In this document: in pieces, positions 23,514 through 31,400 of the stretch | Layout of the letters: each line of letters opens with the position of its first letter | Position numbering within the stretch: the stretch's first letter is position 1 | Source: Planctomycetota bacterium | Lineage (GTDB): Bacteria > Planctomycetota > UBA8742 > UBA2392 | DNA length: 64,000 nt | Assembly (NCBI GenBank): GCA_020638675.1 | Contig: JACKID010000001.1 | Coordinates: forward strand, 806,001 to 870,000 | Direction of reading: 5' to 3' | The notes under the pieces: model-generated | Told to the model about the DNA's origin: nothing | What the model saw: the letters and a program-made list of their open reading frames with translations, nothing else | Database searches by the model: none | Translations under genes and position numbers: made by a program

Positions 23514-26294
23514 ATGCGCAAGGCGGGACTCATAGCCGGCGTGATCCTGCTAGCGGGCGTCTTTGCGGCCGTGTGGTTTACGCTAGGCCCGGGCGGTGGG
23601 CATAACACCAGCGCGCCTCAGATTGCCGACAGCTCCGTAGCGGACCTTGGCGGCAATCCGCTTACTCCGTGCAATCCCGAGCAAACTCAAGACAACGTGG
23701 ACGAGCCGCTGCCGCCGGGCGGCGTCCAGCCCGGCAAGGACTCGATCAAGGGTGAGAGCCGGTCAAGCGAGCGGCCTGATCCCAGCGTCGAAGTGAAGCA
23801 GGGCAAGCAGAGTCCAGGTGAGACAACCGGCCCGGGCAAGTCTTCGCCGTCGGATGGAGTAGAGGTACCTGTGCCGTCGCCGGGCGTGCCGAACCCGCCG
23901 CCTCAACCCACGTCGTTCATCAAGGGGCATCGGCAGCCGCCGGGGCAGAACCTGGGCAACACGCGCCCGGGAGCGCGCAGGATCGGCAAGCCTGCGGGTG
24001 TGAAGCAACTGTCGGATGTGACGCCCAAGTTGATGCAGGATCGCCGCGGGCTGTACGCGCAGTACTTCCGCATGGACAGCCCGGATGTGACCAAGCTTGA
24101 CACGTCAACGCCCGACATGGTGCGCATCGACCAGACGATCTACTTCCCGAACGCCGAGGCATTTGAAGACCTGCCGATCCCGCTGGAGAACTTCGCGGCG
24201 GAGTGGACGGGCTTCCTCGTGATCCCCGAGGCGGGCGACTACTGGCTGTTCTGGGGCGCGGACAACGGCGGGCGCGTCGAGCTGGACGGCGAAACGGTGC
24301 TGCTGCAGGACGGCATGGTGCGCTACGTCGAGGTCAGCACGGTGCTCACGCTCGAGCCCGGGCTGCACCCGCTCAAGATCGAGTTCGCACAGGCGCACAA
24401 CGCGGTCGCCGACTGGGCCAAGTGCGCCGCCAACTTCATGTACGTGCCGGAAGGCCAGACCAAGCCGGTCCCCGTGCCGCCCGAGATGTTGATGGTCCCC
24501 GAATGGATGTGGAGCGACAACGCACCCATCATCACCAGCCTCAGCAAGACCGAAGGAGAAATCGGCGACGAAATCGCCATCAAGGGGCAGAATCTGGGTG
24601 CAGGAAAGTCCCAGACCATCCCCATGGACAAATGGGTTTCGCTGACGAGGAATGGGAGTTGGCTGCGGCCCGAGCAGTCCCTGGATCAGGCAAGTACACC
24701 TGAAAGGCTAGTTTCAGTTACCGTCGCCGGGCAACTTGCCGAAGTGCTTGAGCAGTCGGACACGAGCCTTCGAATTCGGATTCCCATTGGTGCTCGAACC
24801 GGCGACGTAGTTGTGTATGTCGAAAAGTACAACGGTTACTACTTCCGTACGGGCATAGGTGTGATCGGCTATAGCGATCCGGTCCCGTCAAATGACCTGC
24901 CATTCACCGTCACCACCCAGTTCGGACTAATGGCGAGTTGGCACAAGCTAGACGGCTGGAGCAATTTCGATTTCGAAGTACTCGACTCACGCGACCCGGA
25001 ATTGACCCGCCTGGAAAGCACTGCCGGTAAACAACCGGGACCTGCGGGGTACGGCACCTGTGCAGTCCGGTGGGAGGGGCGACTAGGGATACCGATCGAA
25101 CACTCAGAGAATCGAAAGGGTGGGGGCACGGCACTGGAATTCTGGACCTACGCGCCGGGTCGAATCACCTTGGGCGCGGTAACCAGCCTGACACAGGATG
25201 TCGGAGACGGAATGTATGTGGTGGCGATGCCCGCGGATGCGCTGGAGCCTGGCTACGTCCCTTTACGCATCGAAATGACTATGTCGCAAATTGAATCACC
25301 GCAGTGGTTCGTCCTGTATCAGTGGCAGTCATTGGCTGAGATAGAGGAGGGAGAGATTGGCTCAGTGACAGATTCCATTGAGCTTCAGGCTCAGTACTTC
25401 TTTCCCGCATCTGTACCGCCGGAGCCGCCGGTTATCTCGAATGCGAAGGCGGTATGGCCGGAAGAAGAGCAACCGCCGGTTCCGCCCTATGACGTGGACA
25501 CTTCGCGTCCGTCTGTGAAAGTGGGGCAGGAGTTTACGTTCTCGATCACCACTTCGACGCCGCCGGAGATTGATGAGCCGCCGCCGAGCGTCACGATTGA
25601 CGGCGTCACGCTCAACTTCGACGCCGAGAAAGACCCGCTGAGCCCGCACATGGGCAGGTTGATCTGGATCTGCCGGGCGACCATGCCGGACGGCGTCGGC
25701 GAGGGGCGCATGGTGGCGCGGCAGAGTATCGTGTCGAGCGAGCCTTACTTCATCGACATCGCCAACCGCGGATTGGTTGCATACCTCTACGACATCCCTG
25801 AAGGCAGCGGGCTGGACGTGTTGCCGGAGCTTGACCCGTTGACCTGCTTCAAAGTCCGCAAGGATCGTGCGATCAACTTTGAGGACACGGCCGACTTTGA
25901 CCTGCCGTTCCCCGCCGAGACGTTTGTGATTGAGTGGCTGGGCGGGCTCATCATAGAGGAAGAAGGCGACTACGAGTTCATCTGCCGCAGCGACGACGGG
26001 ATGAAACTCTGGCTCGACGACAACGTGGTGATCGACGCCAACCATCGCCAGGCGCCGGCCGAGAACAAGGCGACGGTGCACCTCGTGCCCGGCACCTACC
26101 GCTTCCGCATGCAGTTCTTCGAGAACAACCAGCACGAGGTGTGCGTGCTGGAGTGGCGCGCCACACGCGGCGAGGGCGAAGCGCAGGAAGAGTTCATCCC
26201 GAGGCAAGTGATCCCGGCGAAGGCCTTCACGCTCGACATCCACCCGCCCTTCCCGAACAAGACTTCCACGGGCAAGCGTACCGACGGGTCGTAG
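23514..26294 (+). CDS. Exported PA14/TIG multidomain protein
   Basis: 926 residues. N-terminal anchor 5-27; low-complexity linker to ~150; first PA14-like domain ~180-310 (LYAQYFRMDSP, GDYWLFWGADNGGRVELDG); TIG/IPT domain ~335-445 (APIITSLSKTEGEIGDEIAIKGQNLG); a beta-rich middle; second PA14-like domain ~752-882 (GDYEFICRSDDGMKLWLDDNVVI). PA14 domains bind glycans or act in adhesion. Codon use in about 24640-25480 is visibly less GC-rich than the flanks. The stop TAG falls inside palindromic element 6. Confidence 0.85.
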   Translation: MRKAGLIAGVILLAGVFAAVWFTLGPGGGHNTSAPQIADSSVADLGGNPLTPCNPEQTQDNVDEPLPPGGVQPGKDSIKGESRSSERPDPSVEVKQGKQSPGETTGPGKSSPSDGVEVPVPSPGVPNPPPQPTSFIKGHRQPPGQNLGNTRPGARRIGKPAGVKQLSDVTPKLMQDRRGLYAQYFRMDSPDVTKLDTSTPDMVRIDQTIYFPNAEAFEDLPIPLENFAAEWTGFLVIPEAGDYWLFWGADNGGRVELDGETVLLQDGMVRYVEVSTVLTLEPGLHPLKIEFAQAHNAVADWAKCAANFMYVPEGQTKPVPVPPEMLMVPEWMWSDNAPIITSLSKTEGEIGDEIAIKGQNLGAGKSQTIPMDKWVSLTRNGSWLRPEQSLDQASTPERLVSVTVAGQLAEVLEQSDTSLRIRIPIGARTGDVVVYVEKYNGYYFRTGIGVIGYSDPVPSNDLPFTVTTQFGLMASWHKLDGWSNFDFEVLDSRDPELTRLESTAGKQPGPAGYGTCAVRWEGRLGIPIEHSENRKGGGTALEFWTYAPGRITLGAVTSLTQDVGDGMYVVAMPADALEPGYVPLRIEMTMSQIESPQWFVLYQWQSLAEIEEGEIGSVTDSIELQAQYFFPASVPPEPPVISNAKAVWPEEEQPPVPPYDVDTSRPSVKVGQEFTFSITTSTPPEIDEPPPSVTIDGVTLNFDAEKDPLSPHMGRLIWICRATMPDGVGEGRMVARQSIVSSEPYFIDIANRGLVAYLYDIPEGSGLDVLPELDPLTCFKVRKDRAINFEDTADFDLPFPAETFVIEWLGGLIIEEEGDYEFICRSDDGMKLWLDDNVVIDANHRQAPAENKATVHLVPGTYRFRMQFFENNQHEVCVLEWRATRGEGEAQEEFIPRQVIPAKAFTLDIHPPFPNKTSTGKRTDGS

Positions 26295-26390
26295 CGCAGA
26301 CGTCTCGCCTGCATCACCCGTGGGCGTCCCGCCCACGAAATGCCGTGCGCCAGAGGCACGCGGCCGGGGCAGGCTGGAAGCCTGCGCTAC
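26291..26390. repeat. Composite palindromic element 6, shared stop codons
   Basis: GTAGCGCAG at the left end and CTGCGCTAC at the right are inverted repeats. The left TAG (26292-26294) stops the PA14 gene; the right one, read on the minus strand (26389-26387), stops the TPR gene. Inner hairpins: GTGGGC-GTCCC-GCCCAC and GCAGGC-TGGAA-GCCTGC. Confidence 0.85.
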
Positions 26391-27943
26391 TCTTGCATCG
26401 CTTCGATCAGCGCGGGCTCGAGCTTGTCGTATTCTTCCGGGCGGGTTCGCTGCAATTCAGCGATCACCGCGTGGCGCTGGGCGGCGGACATCTCGCCGGG
26501 CAGGTAGCCGTTGAACAGCGGCCATGAATCAGAGCCGGCGGCGGCCTTGATCGCCGCCAGCGCCGCGTCGATCCCGGTGCGCAATCCCTGGCGTGATTCT
26601 TCCGCTTCCTGCCCGAGCGCCAACTCGGCCTCGCTGACCACGGCGCGGGCGCTGTCCACGTCACGCTCGGCCAGCGCGGCGCGGGCCAGCGTCGGCAGGA
26701 TGTGCTTGATGCGCATGGGGCGCGACGGCGCACAGTGCTTCTCGATGCGCGCAACCATCTCGCGCACGGGCGCGACCTGCCCGCGCAGCAGTTGCAGGTC
26801 GGCCCAGTCGGTCAGGAACTCCGGCGCCATGGTGCCGTTGCTGTAGCCGCGGGCGAACTCCAGCGCTTCGTCGAACGCCGCGTGCGCCTCGTCGAGCTTG
26901 CCCTGCTGCACAAGCGTGTGCCCCAGCTCGCGCAGCACCCGCTTTTCGGACTCCTGCGCGCCGGCCTTGCGGTGCTTCCTGATCGCGCCGCGGATCACCT
27001 GCTCGGCGTCGGCGGGTCGGTCGAGCTTGGTGTACAGCTCGCCGAGGTTCACCTGCGTCATGGCCGCGTTCTGGTGGTCGTTCAAGCTGTTGAACAGCTC
27101 GATGGCGCACAGCAAGTGGCGCTCGGCGTCGCGCAGACGGGCGCGACCGGAATTCATCACCACCAGCCCGAGCGTGTTCAGCACGCCCGCTTCACCGGCG
27201 CGGTCCTGCATCGCGCGCTTCTCAGCCAGGACCTTGGTGAGCAACGCTTCGGCTTCATCAAGGCGGCCTTCGTGGCGCAGGATCGCAGCGATGATCATCT
27301 CGGCGCTGCTGACCCCGGGTTTGTGGGCTTGCGCCTCGAACAGGCGACGAGCAACCTCGGCGGCCGCGTGCGCCTCGGTAAACGCGCTGCGGCGCAGAAG
27401 CACCTGCGCGAGCAGGCCCTGCGCGCGTGCTTCGCCCAAGGTGTCGTCGAGTGACTGAAACAGCTCAATCGCAAGCGCCGACTCCGTCTCGGCCGGCTCG
27501 AGCTCACCCTTGCGAAAGTGCAGCACGGCGAGGTTGCGGCGGATCTCGGCCAGCCCGGGCAGGTTCTTGAGCTGCTGCATGACCTCGAGCGATGACTGAA
27601 GCCAGAAGCCGCCGTCTTCAAGGTCGCCCTGGCTGATGCGCATGCTTGCCAGCTCGCCCAGCAGGCGGGCTTCCTCGCCCCGGTCGCCGAGTTTCAGGTA
27701 GCAGGCCAGCGCGACGCGCAGTGCGCTTTCGGCCTCGCCCATGCGCCCGACGGCGCGATGCAGGCGAGCGAAGGCTTCAAGTACGACGGCTTGCGCCCGC
27801 GGCCGGTGAAGGTTGCGCAATGAGTCGAGCGCGAAGTTGAGGCGGCGCATGGCCTCATCGGGATTGCCGTCGCGGACCAGTGCGTCTGCTTCGGCGCAGA
27901 AGGCGGCGACTTCCTTGGGGATCTCTGTATCTGTCTGCGTCAT
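26387..27943 (-). CDS. TPR-repeat protein
   Basis: 518 residues, cytoplasmic (no signal). Nearly the whole length is tetratricopeptide repeats of the Rapsyn/LGN-like series (GEARAQGLLAQVLLRRSAFTEAH, AGVLNTLGLVVMNSGRARLRDAERHLL, AAMTQVNLGELYTKLDRPADAEQVI). It acts as a protein-interaction scaffold; no enzymatic domain. It converges on the PA14 gene and shares a palindromic element with it for its stop. TATACT at 27971-27976 (minus) is a likely -10. Confidence 0.85.
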   Translation of the reverse strand: MTQTDTEIPKEVAAFCAEADALVRDGNPDEAMRRLNFALDSLRNLHRPRAQAVVLEAFARLHRAVGRMGEAESALRVALACYLKLGDRGEEARLLGELASMRISQGDLEDGGFWLQSSLEVMQQLKNLPGLAEIRRNLAVLHFRKGELEPAETESALAIELFQSLDDTLGEARAQGLLAQVLLRRSAFTEAHAAAEVARRLFEAQAHKPGVSSAEMIIAAILRHEGRLDEAEALLTKVLAEKRAMQDRAGEAGVLNTLGLVVMNSGRARLRDAERHLLCAIELFNSLNDHQNAAMTQVNLGELYTKLDRPADAEQVIRGAIRKHRKAGAQESEKRVLRELGHTLVQQGKLDEAHAAFDEALEFARGYSNGTMAPEFLTDWADLQLLRGQVAPVREMVARIEKHCAPSRPMRIKHILPTLARAALAERDVDSARAVVSEAELALGQEAEESRQGLRTGIDAALAAIKAAAGSDSWPLFNGYLPGEMSAAQRHAVIAELQRTRPEEYDKLEPALIEAMQE

Positions 27944-27970
27944 GCGGGCGCGGCTCGATGTATCAAGCCC

Positions 27971-27976
27971 AGTATA
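27971..27976 (-). promoter_or_regulatory. -10 hexamer TATACT for TPR gene
   Basis: 28-33 nt upstream of the ATG at 27943, minus strand. Confidence 0.4.
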
Positions 27977-28013
27977 GCGCGTCCGCCGAGCTGTGGGCGG
28001 GCGTTAACGAAAA

Positions 28014-28033
28014 CCGGGCCGTTGCCGGCCCGG
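28014..28033 (-). terminator. Rho-independent terminator of the PAD operon
   Basis: Read on the minus strand: CCGGGCC, loop GGCAAC, GGCCCGG, then TTTTCG, 17 nt after the stop of the HEAT-like gene. Confidence 0.75.
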
Positions 28034-28050
28034 CTTGTGCGTCGTCACGA

Positions 28051-29118
28051 TTACTTGTTGCGCTTGACGGCCGTCTGCAGCGGCTCAATGCATGCCTTGG
28101 CTGCGTCGCGCACCGGCTGGATTTCGCCGGTCCTGGCCAGCTCGGTGACCCAGTCGAGGCTCGCCTCATACGCGGTCAGTGCCAGCGCTGTGCTGATAGA
28201 GTTCACTTCGGCGGGCATGATCTTGAGCGCGTCCACCAGCATGCGGGCGCATGCTTCGCGCACCTCATCGCCGGCGGCTTGCAGCATCGGGCCGCGCGCC
28301 TTCCAGGTCCATGAGCTGCCGAGCAGCCCGACGCCGGTCAGCAGTGCGCGTTGCAGCTCGGGGCTCAGACCGTCGCCGGTGAGGCGCGCCTTGAGCGCGT
28401 CAGCCGACTTGATGTCCGCCACACGCCCATAGGCCCAGCCGCAAGCTTCGCGCACCGAAGCATCTTGCGAGGCGTCATCGAACAACTCATTGAGCGTCGG
28501 CAGCGCGTCGGTGCCGCCTGTCTGGGCAAAGCTGACAGCCGCAATCTGGCGCCAGGCGGCCGGCACATTGGCGTCGCGCAGGGCGCTCTCCAGGGCGAAG
28601 CGCGCGCGGCGATCGGCGTTGAAGCCCGGCGCGAACAGCAGCGCCTTGGCGTAGCACTCGCGTTCGAGCTTGCCGTCTTCGCCTTTGCTGAACTCGTAGA
28701 TGTCGAACGTCCAGCGCCAGCGCTCGAGCATCAGCGGCGTGCCGTCTGCGCCGAGGTTCTTCAGGTGATGCTGGCAGTGCGGCTCGGGCTTGCGCATGAG
28801 CTTGTACACCGCCGGGTCGAGCCCGTTGGGCTTGTCGACGGCCTGCGCGACTTCGGGCTTCTCGATGCGCAGGCGGCAGGTTTCAGCGACGAGCGCGCGG
28901 ACCCAGCCGTCGTTCGTCCAGTTGGCTTCGGCGCCTGCGGCCAGCAGATCAGGCAGCGCAGCTTCGCCGAGCGCGGTGATTCGGTCACGAGCGGCTACCC
29001 ATGCCTTGCTGTCGCCAGGCTTCACGCCCGATGCTTCATTGAGCAGGCTCTCGACGTCTGCCGCCAACAGGGCCGGTGCGATCAGCAGGGCCCCGAGGAT
29101 GATAGCGATGGTCTTCAT
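28051..29118 (-). CDS. Secreted HEAT-like protein, second gene of PAD operon
   Basis: 355 residues from the ATG at 29118, preceded by GAGGAAGAG. Signal peptide 1-19 (ALLIAPALLAADVE). The mature protein is built of helical pairs typical of HEAT/ARM repeats (DALPTLNELFDDASQDASVREACGWAYGRV). It has a PHCQHH cluster that could bind a metal. Only 16 bp separate it from the PAD-like lipoprotein gene, so the two are probably co-expressed; it may be a partner or substrate adaptor. Confidence 0.8.
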   Translation of the reverse strand: MKTIAIILGALLIAPALLAADVESLLNEASGVKPGDSKAWVAARDRITALGEAALPDLLAAGAEANWTNDGWVRALVAETCRLRIEKPEVAQAVDKPNGLDPAVYKLMRKPEPHCQHHLKNLGADGTPLMLERWRWTFDIYEFSKGEDGKLERECYAKALLFAPGFNADRRARFALESALRDANVPAAWRQIAAVSFAQTGGTDALPTLNELFDDASQDASVREACGWAYGRVADIKSADALKARLTGDGLSPELQRALLTGVGLLGSSWTWKARGPMLQAAGDEVREACARMLVDALKIMPAEVNSISTALALTAYEASLDWVTELARTGEIQPVRDAAKACIEPLQTAVKRNK

Positions 29119-29134
29119 GGTCTCTTCCTCGTCT

Positions 29135-31210
29135 CTACTTGTTCCACCAGTCGTCCGCGGGCGCGGTGCGCACGAAGTTCGAGCCGCAGTGCGCTTCACC
29201 CAGCAGGTAGTGATAGCTGTAGAAGACGTTCACGAATCGGATGTCATAGGGCTGGCCCGTGGTGTCGAGCGCGTTGAGCTGGTTGGTAATGTCCAGCTGC
29301 CACTGGTCGACGCCGCTGATGTCCGGGCCTTCGGGGTCCGGGATCACTAGGTAGACCGTGTTGTTGGTCGACGGCAGGCAGACGAGGTTGACGTCGCCCG
29401 GGTTGTAGGCCGCCATTTCGTTGCCGCCGACGTCTTCGAACAGCACGGGGAATTCGATGAAGTCCGCGTCGGTGAGCCCGGTGGCGTTCTTAATTTGTGT
29501 TCGGGCCTGGTCGATACGCGTTTGCACCTCGTTGTTGAGGGTGGCCAGCGCCGAGTTACCGAGGATGGTGCTGACCGTGGTCTGGTACGAGCCGAGCGAG
29601 CGTCCGGCAAAGACCGTCGCGCTGCCGTAGCCCGCGTTGGCCGTGGCCTGCAGCACCTGGTAGGCGCGGTCGGGCGAGGCGATCAGGCAGACCCAGCCAC
29701 GGCTGGTGTTTGGCGCCGGGATGAACATCGTGAACTCGTCCACGTGCCCGACCGCGAGCCATTCGCTGGTGATCTCGAAGTGGGTCTGGATTTGCGCGGC
29801 GTCGAAGAAGTCCCGGTAGGCCTGGACCATGTGGCTGTTAACCGTGGTGCTGGTGCCGATCAGCACGCCGTTGCCGCCGCCGTTCATGACGCGCCCGTAG
29901 GGCTTGCCGGTGTGCGGCGGCACAACTTCGAAGTTGCCGCCGTAGTTGTGAGAGCTCTGGTTGGTGCTGAAGCGTGCGAAGAAGTCGAAGTTGGGGCCCA
30001 TGTGGTAGTCTTCGCAGAAGTCATCGCACGGGCGCCAGCGGGCGAGCTGCGTGTCATGGTCGATCACGCGGCGCGGCCCGCTGCTGCTGGGAAGCTGGAC
30101 TACGGCGAACTCGGACGAATCCTGCAGCCAGCGGTCGTTGCTGTAGCTGCCGCCCGGGGCTTCCAGATAGGTGAACCCGCCGGCCGTGCAGACCGATTGC
30201 ATCTCGGTGCGTAGCGCGCCGTTGCCGTAGGTTCCGTTGCCGACGTTGACCAGGTTGTACTGCTCAGCTACCCAGAGGTTCGTGCTGTAAAGCGGTGGCG
30301 CGGAGCGCAGGATGACCGCGTCGCTGGCAACCACCGCACTGCCGCTGTCCTTGACCTCAAGAGTGAGCGTGACGCGCCCGTCCCAACTGGGCGACACGCG
30401 ATCACGCGCTTCAATGCCGAGTTCGATGTCGCCGGCCGCGATCTCAGTCGTGGACAGGCTGAAGCTCGCGCCCGCAGAGTAGACCGACGACCAACTCCCG
30501 CCGGAATTCTTGAAGACGCGTACCCGGCCCTGCGCGGCCGTGCTTACGTTGACTTGAACGCTGCCGCCGGTCGGCGGATACGGGTACTGGCGGACGATGA
30601 CGCTCGCCAGGTCAAGGTTGTCACTGCCGGTGCTGGTGGTGTCGTTGTAGTCCCCGACGTTGTTGCTGTCGTCGTCGTCCAGATTGAAGTAGAAGACCGC
30701 GCCTTGCGTGGCGTTCCAGGTGTCTTCGTTGGCGTCGTCTGCAGATGTGATGCTGCCGTCACGGTTGCTGTCCGCGTCGATGTTAGCGGTGCCCGGCGGC
30801 GCGGTGACGGTGACGTAGCTGTTCTTCACTACCGAGCTGGAGCCGGACGCGTTCGAGGCAATCATCGCGACGTTGTAAACGCCCGGTGTGGTGTACGTGT
30901 GTGTCGGGTTCTGCAGCGTGCTGTCGAAGGTGCCGTCGTTCTCGAAGTCCCATTGCCAACTCGTGGGTGAGCCGGTGGAGAGGTCCGTGAAGTTGACTGG
31001 CGTCGACTGGTCGGTCGTTGTGGGCGTCGCGCTGAAGTTCGGCGTGGGTGCCGTTCCACTCCCACCACCTCCACCGCCGCCGCCCGAACTGGAGCTTGAG
31101 CCTGATCCACCACCGCCGCCGTCTTCGTTCTTGCTGCAGGCGACGAGAAGGACCGTCAAAATCGCGATGATCGCACACACATAACCGGCGTGTAGCTTGC
31201 CTTTGCGCAC
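29135..31210 (-). CDS. Protein-arginine deiminase (PAD) family lipoprotein with PKD domain
   Basis: 691 residues from a GTG with AAGGAG 7 nt upstream. Lipobox LLVAC (Cys25), Gly/Ser linker, PKD domain ~55-137, then a calcium-binding PAD middle domain (ADSNRDGSITSADDANEDTW ... NLDDDDSNN). The catalytic PAD domain spans ~300-691 with all four active-site residues of the vertebrate enzymes: Asp364 (RWLQD), His489 and Asp491 (WLAVGHVDEF), Cys675 (GEAHCGSN). Spacing is close to human PAD4 (350, 471, 473, 645). It likely converts peptidyl-arginine to citrulline on the cell surface, calcium-dependent. The N-terminal PAD domain is replaced by PKD. Confidence 0.88.
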   Translation of the reverse strand: MRKGKLHAGYVCAIIAILTVLLVACSKNEDGGGGGSGSSSSSGGGGGGGGSGTAPTPNFSATPTTTDQSTPVNFTDLSTGSPTSWQWDFENDGTFDSTLQNPTHTYTTPGVYNVAMIASNASGSSSVVKNSYVTVTAPPGTANIDADSNRDGSITSADDANEDTWNATQGAVFYFNLDDDDSNNVGDYNDTTSTGSDNLDLASVIVRQYPYPPTGGSVQVNVSTAAQGRVRVFKNSGGSWSSVYSAGASFSLSTTEIAAGDIELGIEARDRVSPSWDGRVTLTLEVKDSGSAVVASDAVILRSAPPLYSTNLWVAEQYNLVNVGNGTYGNGALRTEMQSVCTAGGFTYLEAPGGSYSNDRWLQDSSEFAVVQLPSSSGPRRVIDHDTQLARWRPCDDFCEDYHMGPNFDFFARFSTNQSSHNYGGNFEVVPPHTGKPYGRVMNGGGNGVLIGTSTTVNSHMVQAYRDFFDAAQIQTHFEITSEWLAVGHVDEFTMFIPAPNTSRGWVCLIASPDRAYQVLQATANAGYGSATVFAGRSLGSYQTTVSTILGNSALATLNNEVQTRIDQARTQIKNATGLTDADFIEFPVLFEDVGGNEMAAYNPGDVNLVCLPSTNNTVYLVIPDPEGPDISGVDQWQLDITNQLNALDTTGQPYDIRFVNVFYSYHYLLGEAHCGSNFVRTAPADDWWNK

Positions 31211-31356
31211 CTTGTACTCCTTGTGTCCGCTGCCCAGCGTAGACCAGTTAGTAAAGCTAAGGAAGGAATCCTTACGCGGCTAAGAAAATTGAACCACGAA
31301 CCGCGCCATCAGGCATTCAGAAACCCGGACCCCGAATCCTGTTTCTCAGTACCCTT

Positions 31357-31378
31357 GCCGGTGGTGACTCTCACCGGC
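31357..31378 (+). promoter_or_regulatory. Short hairpin in leader of glycosidase gene
   Basis: GCCGGTG, 8-nt loop, CACCGGC, ending 22 nt before the ATG at 31401. Role unknown; the 190-bp region also separates two divergent genes and must hold both promoters. Confidence 0.3.
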
Positions 31379-31400
31379 GCAACGAGCGTGAGGTGCGGCG

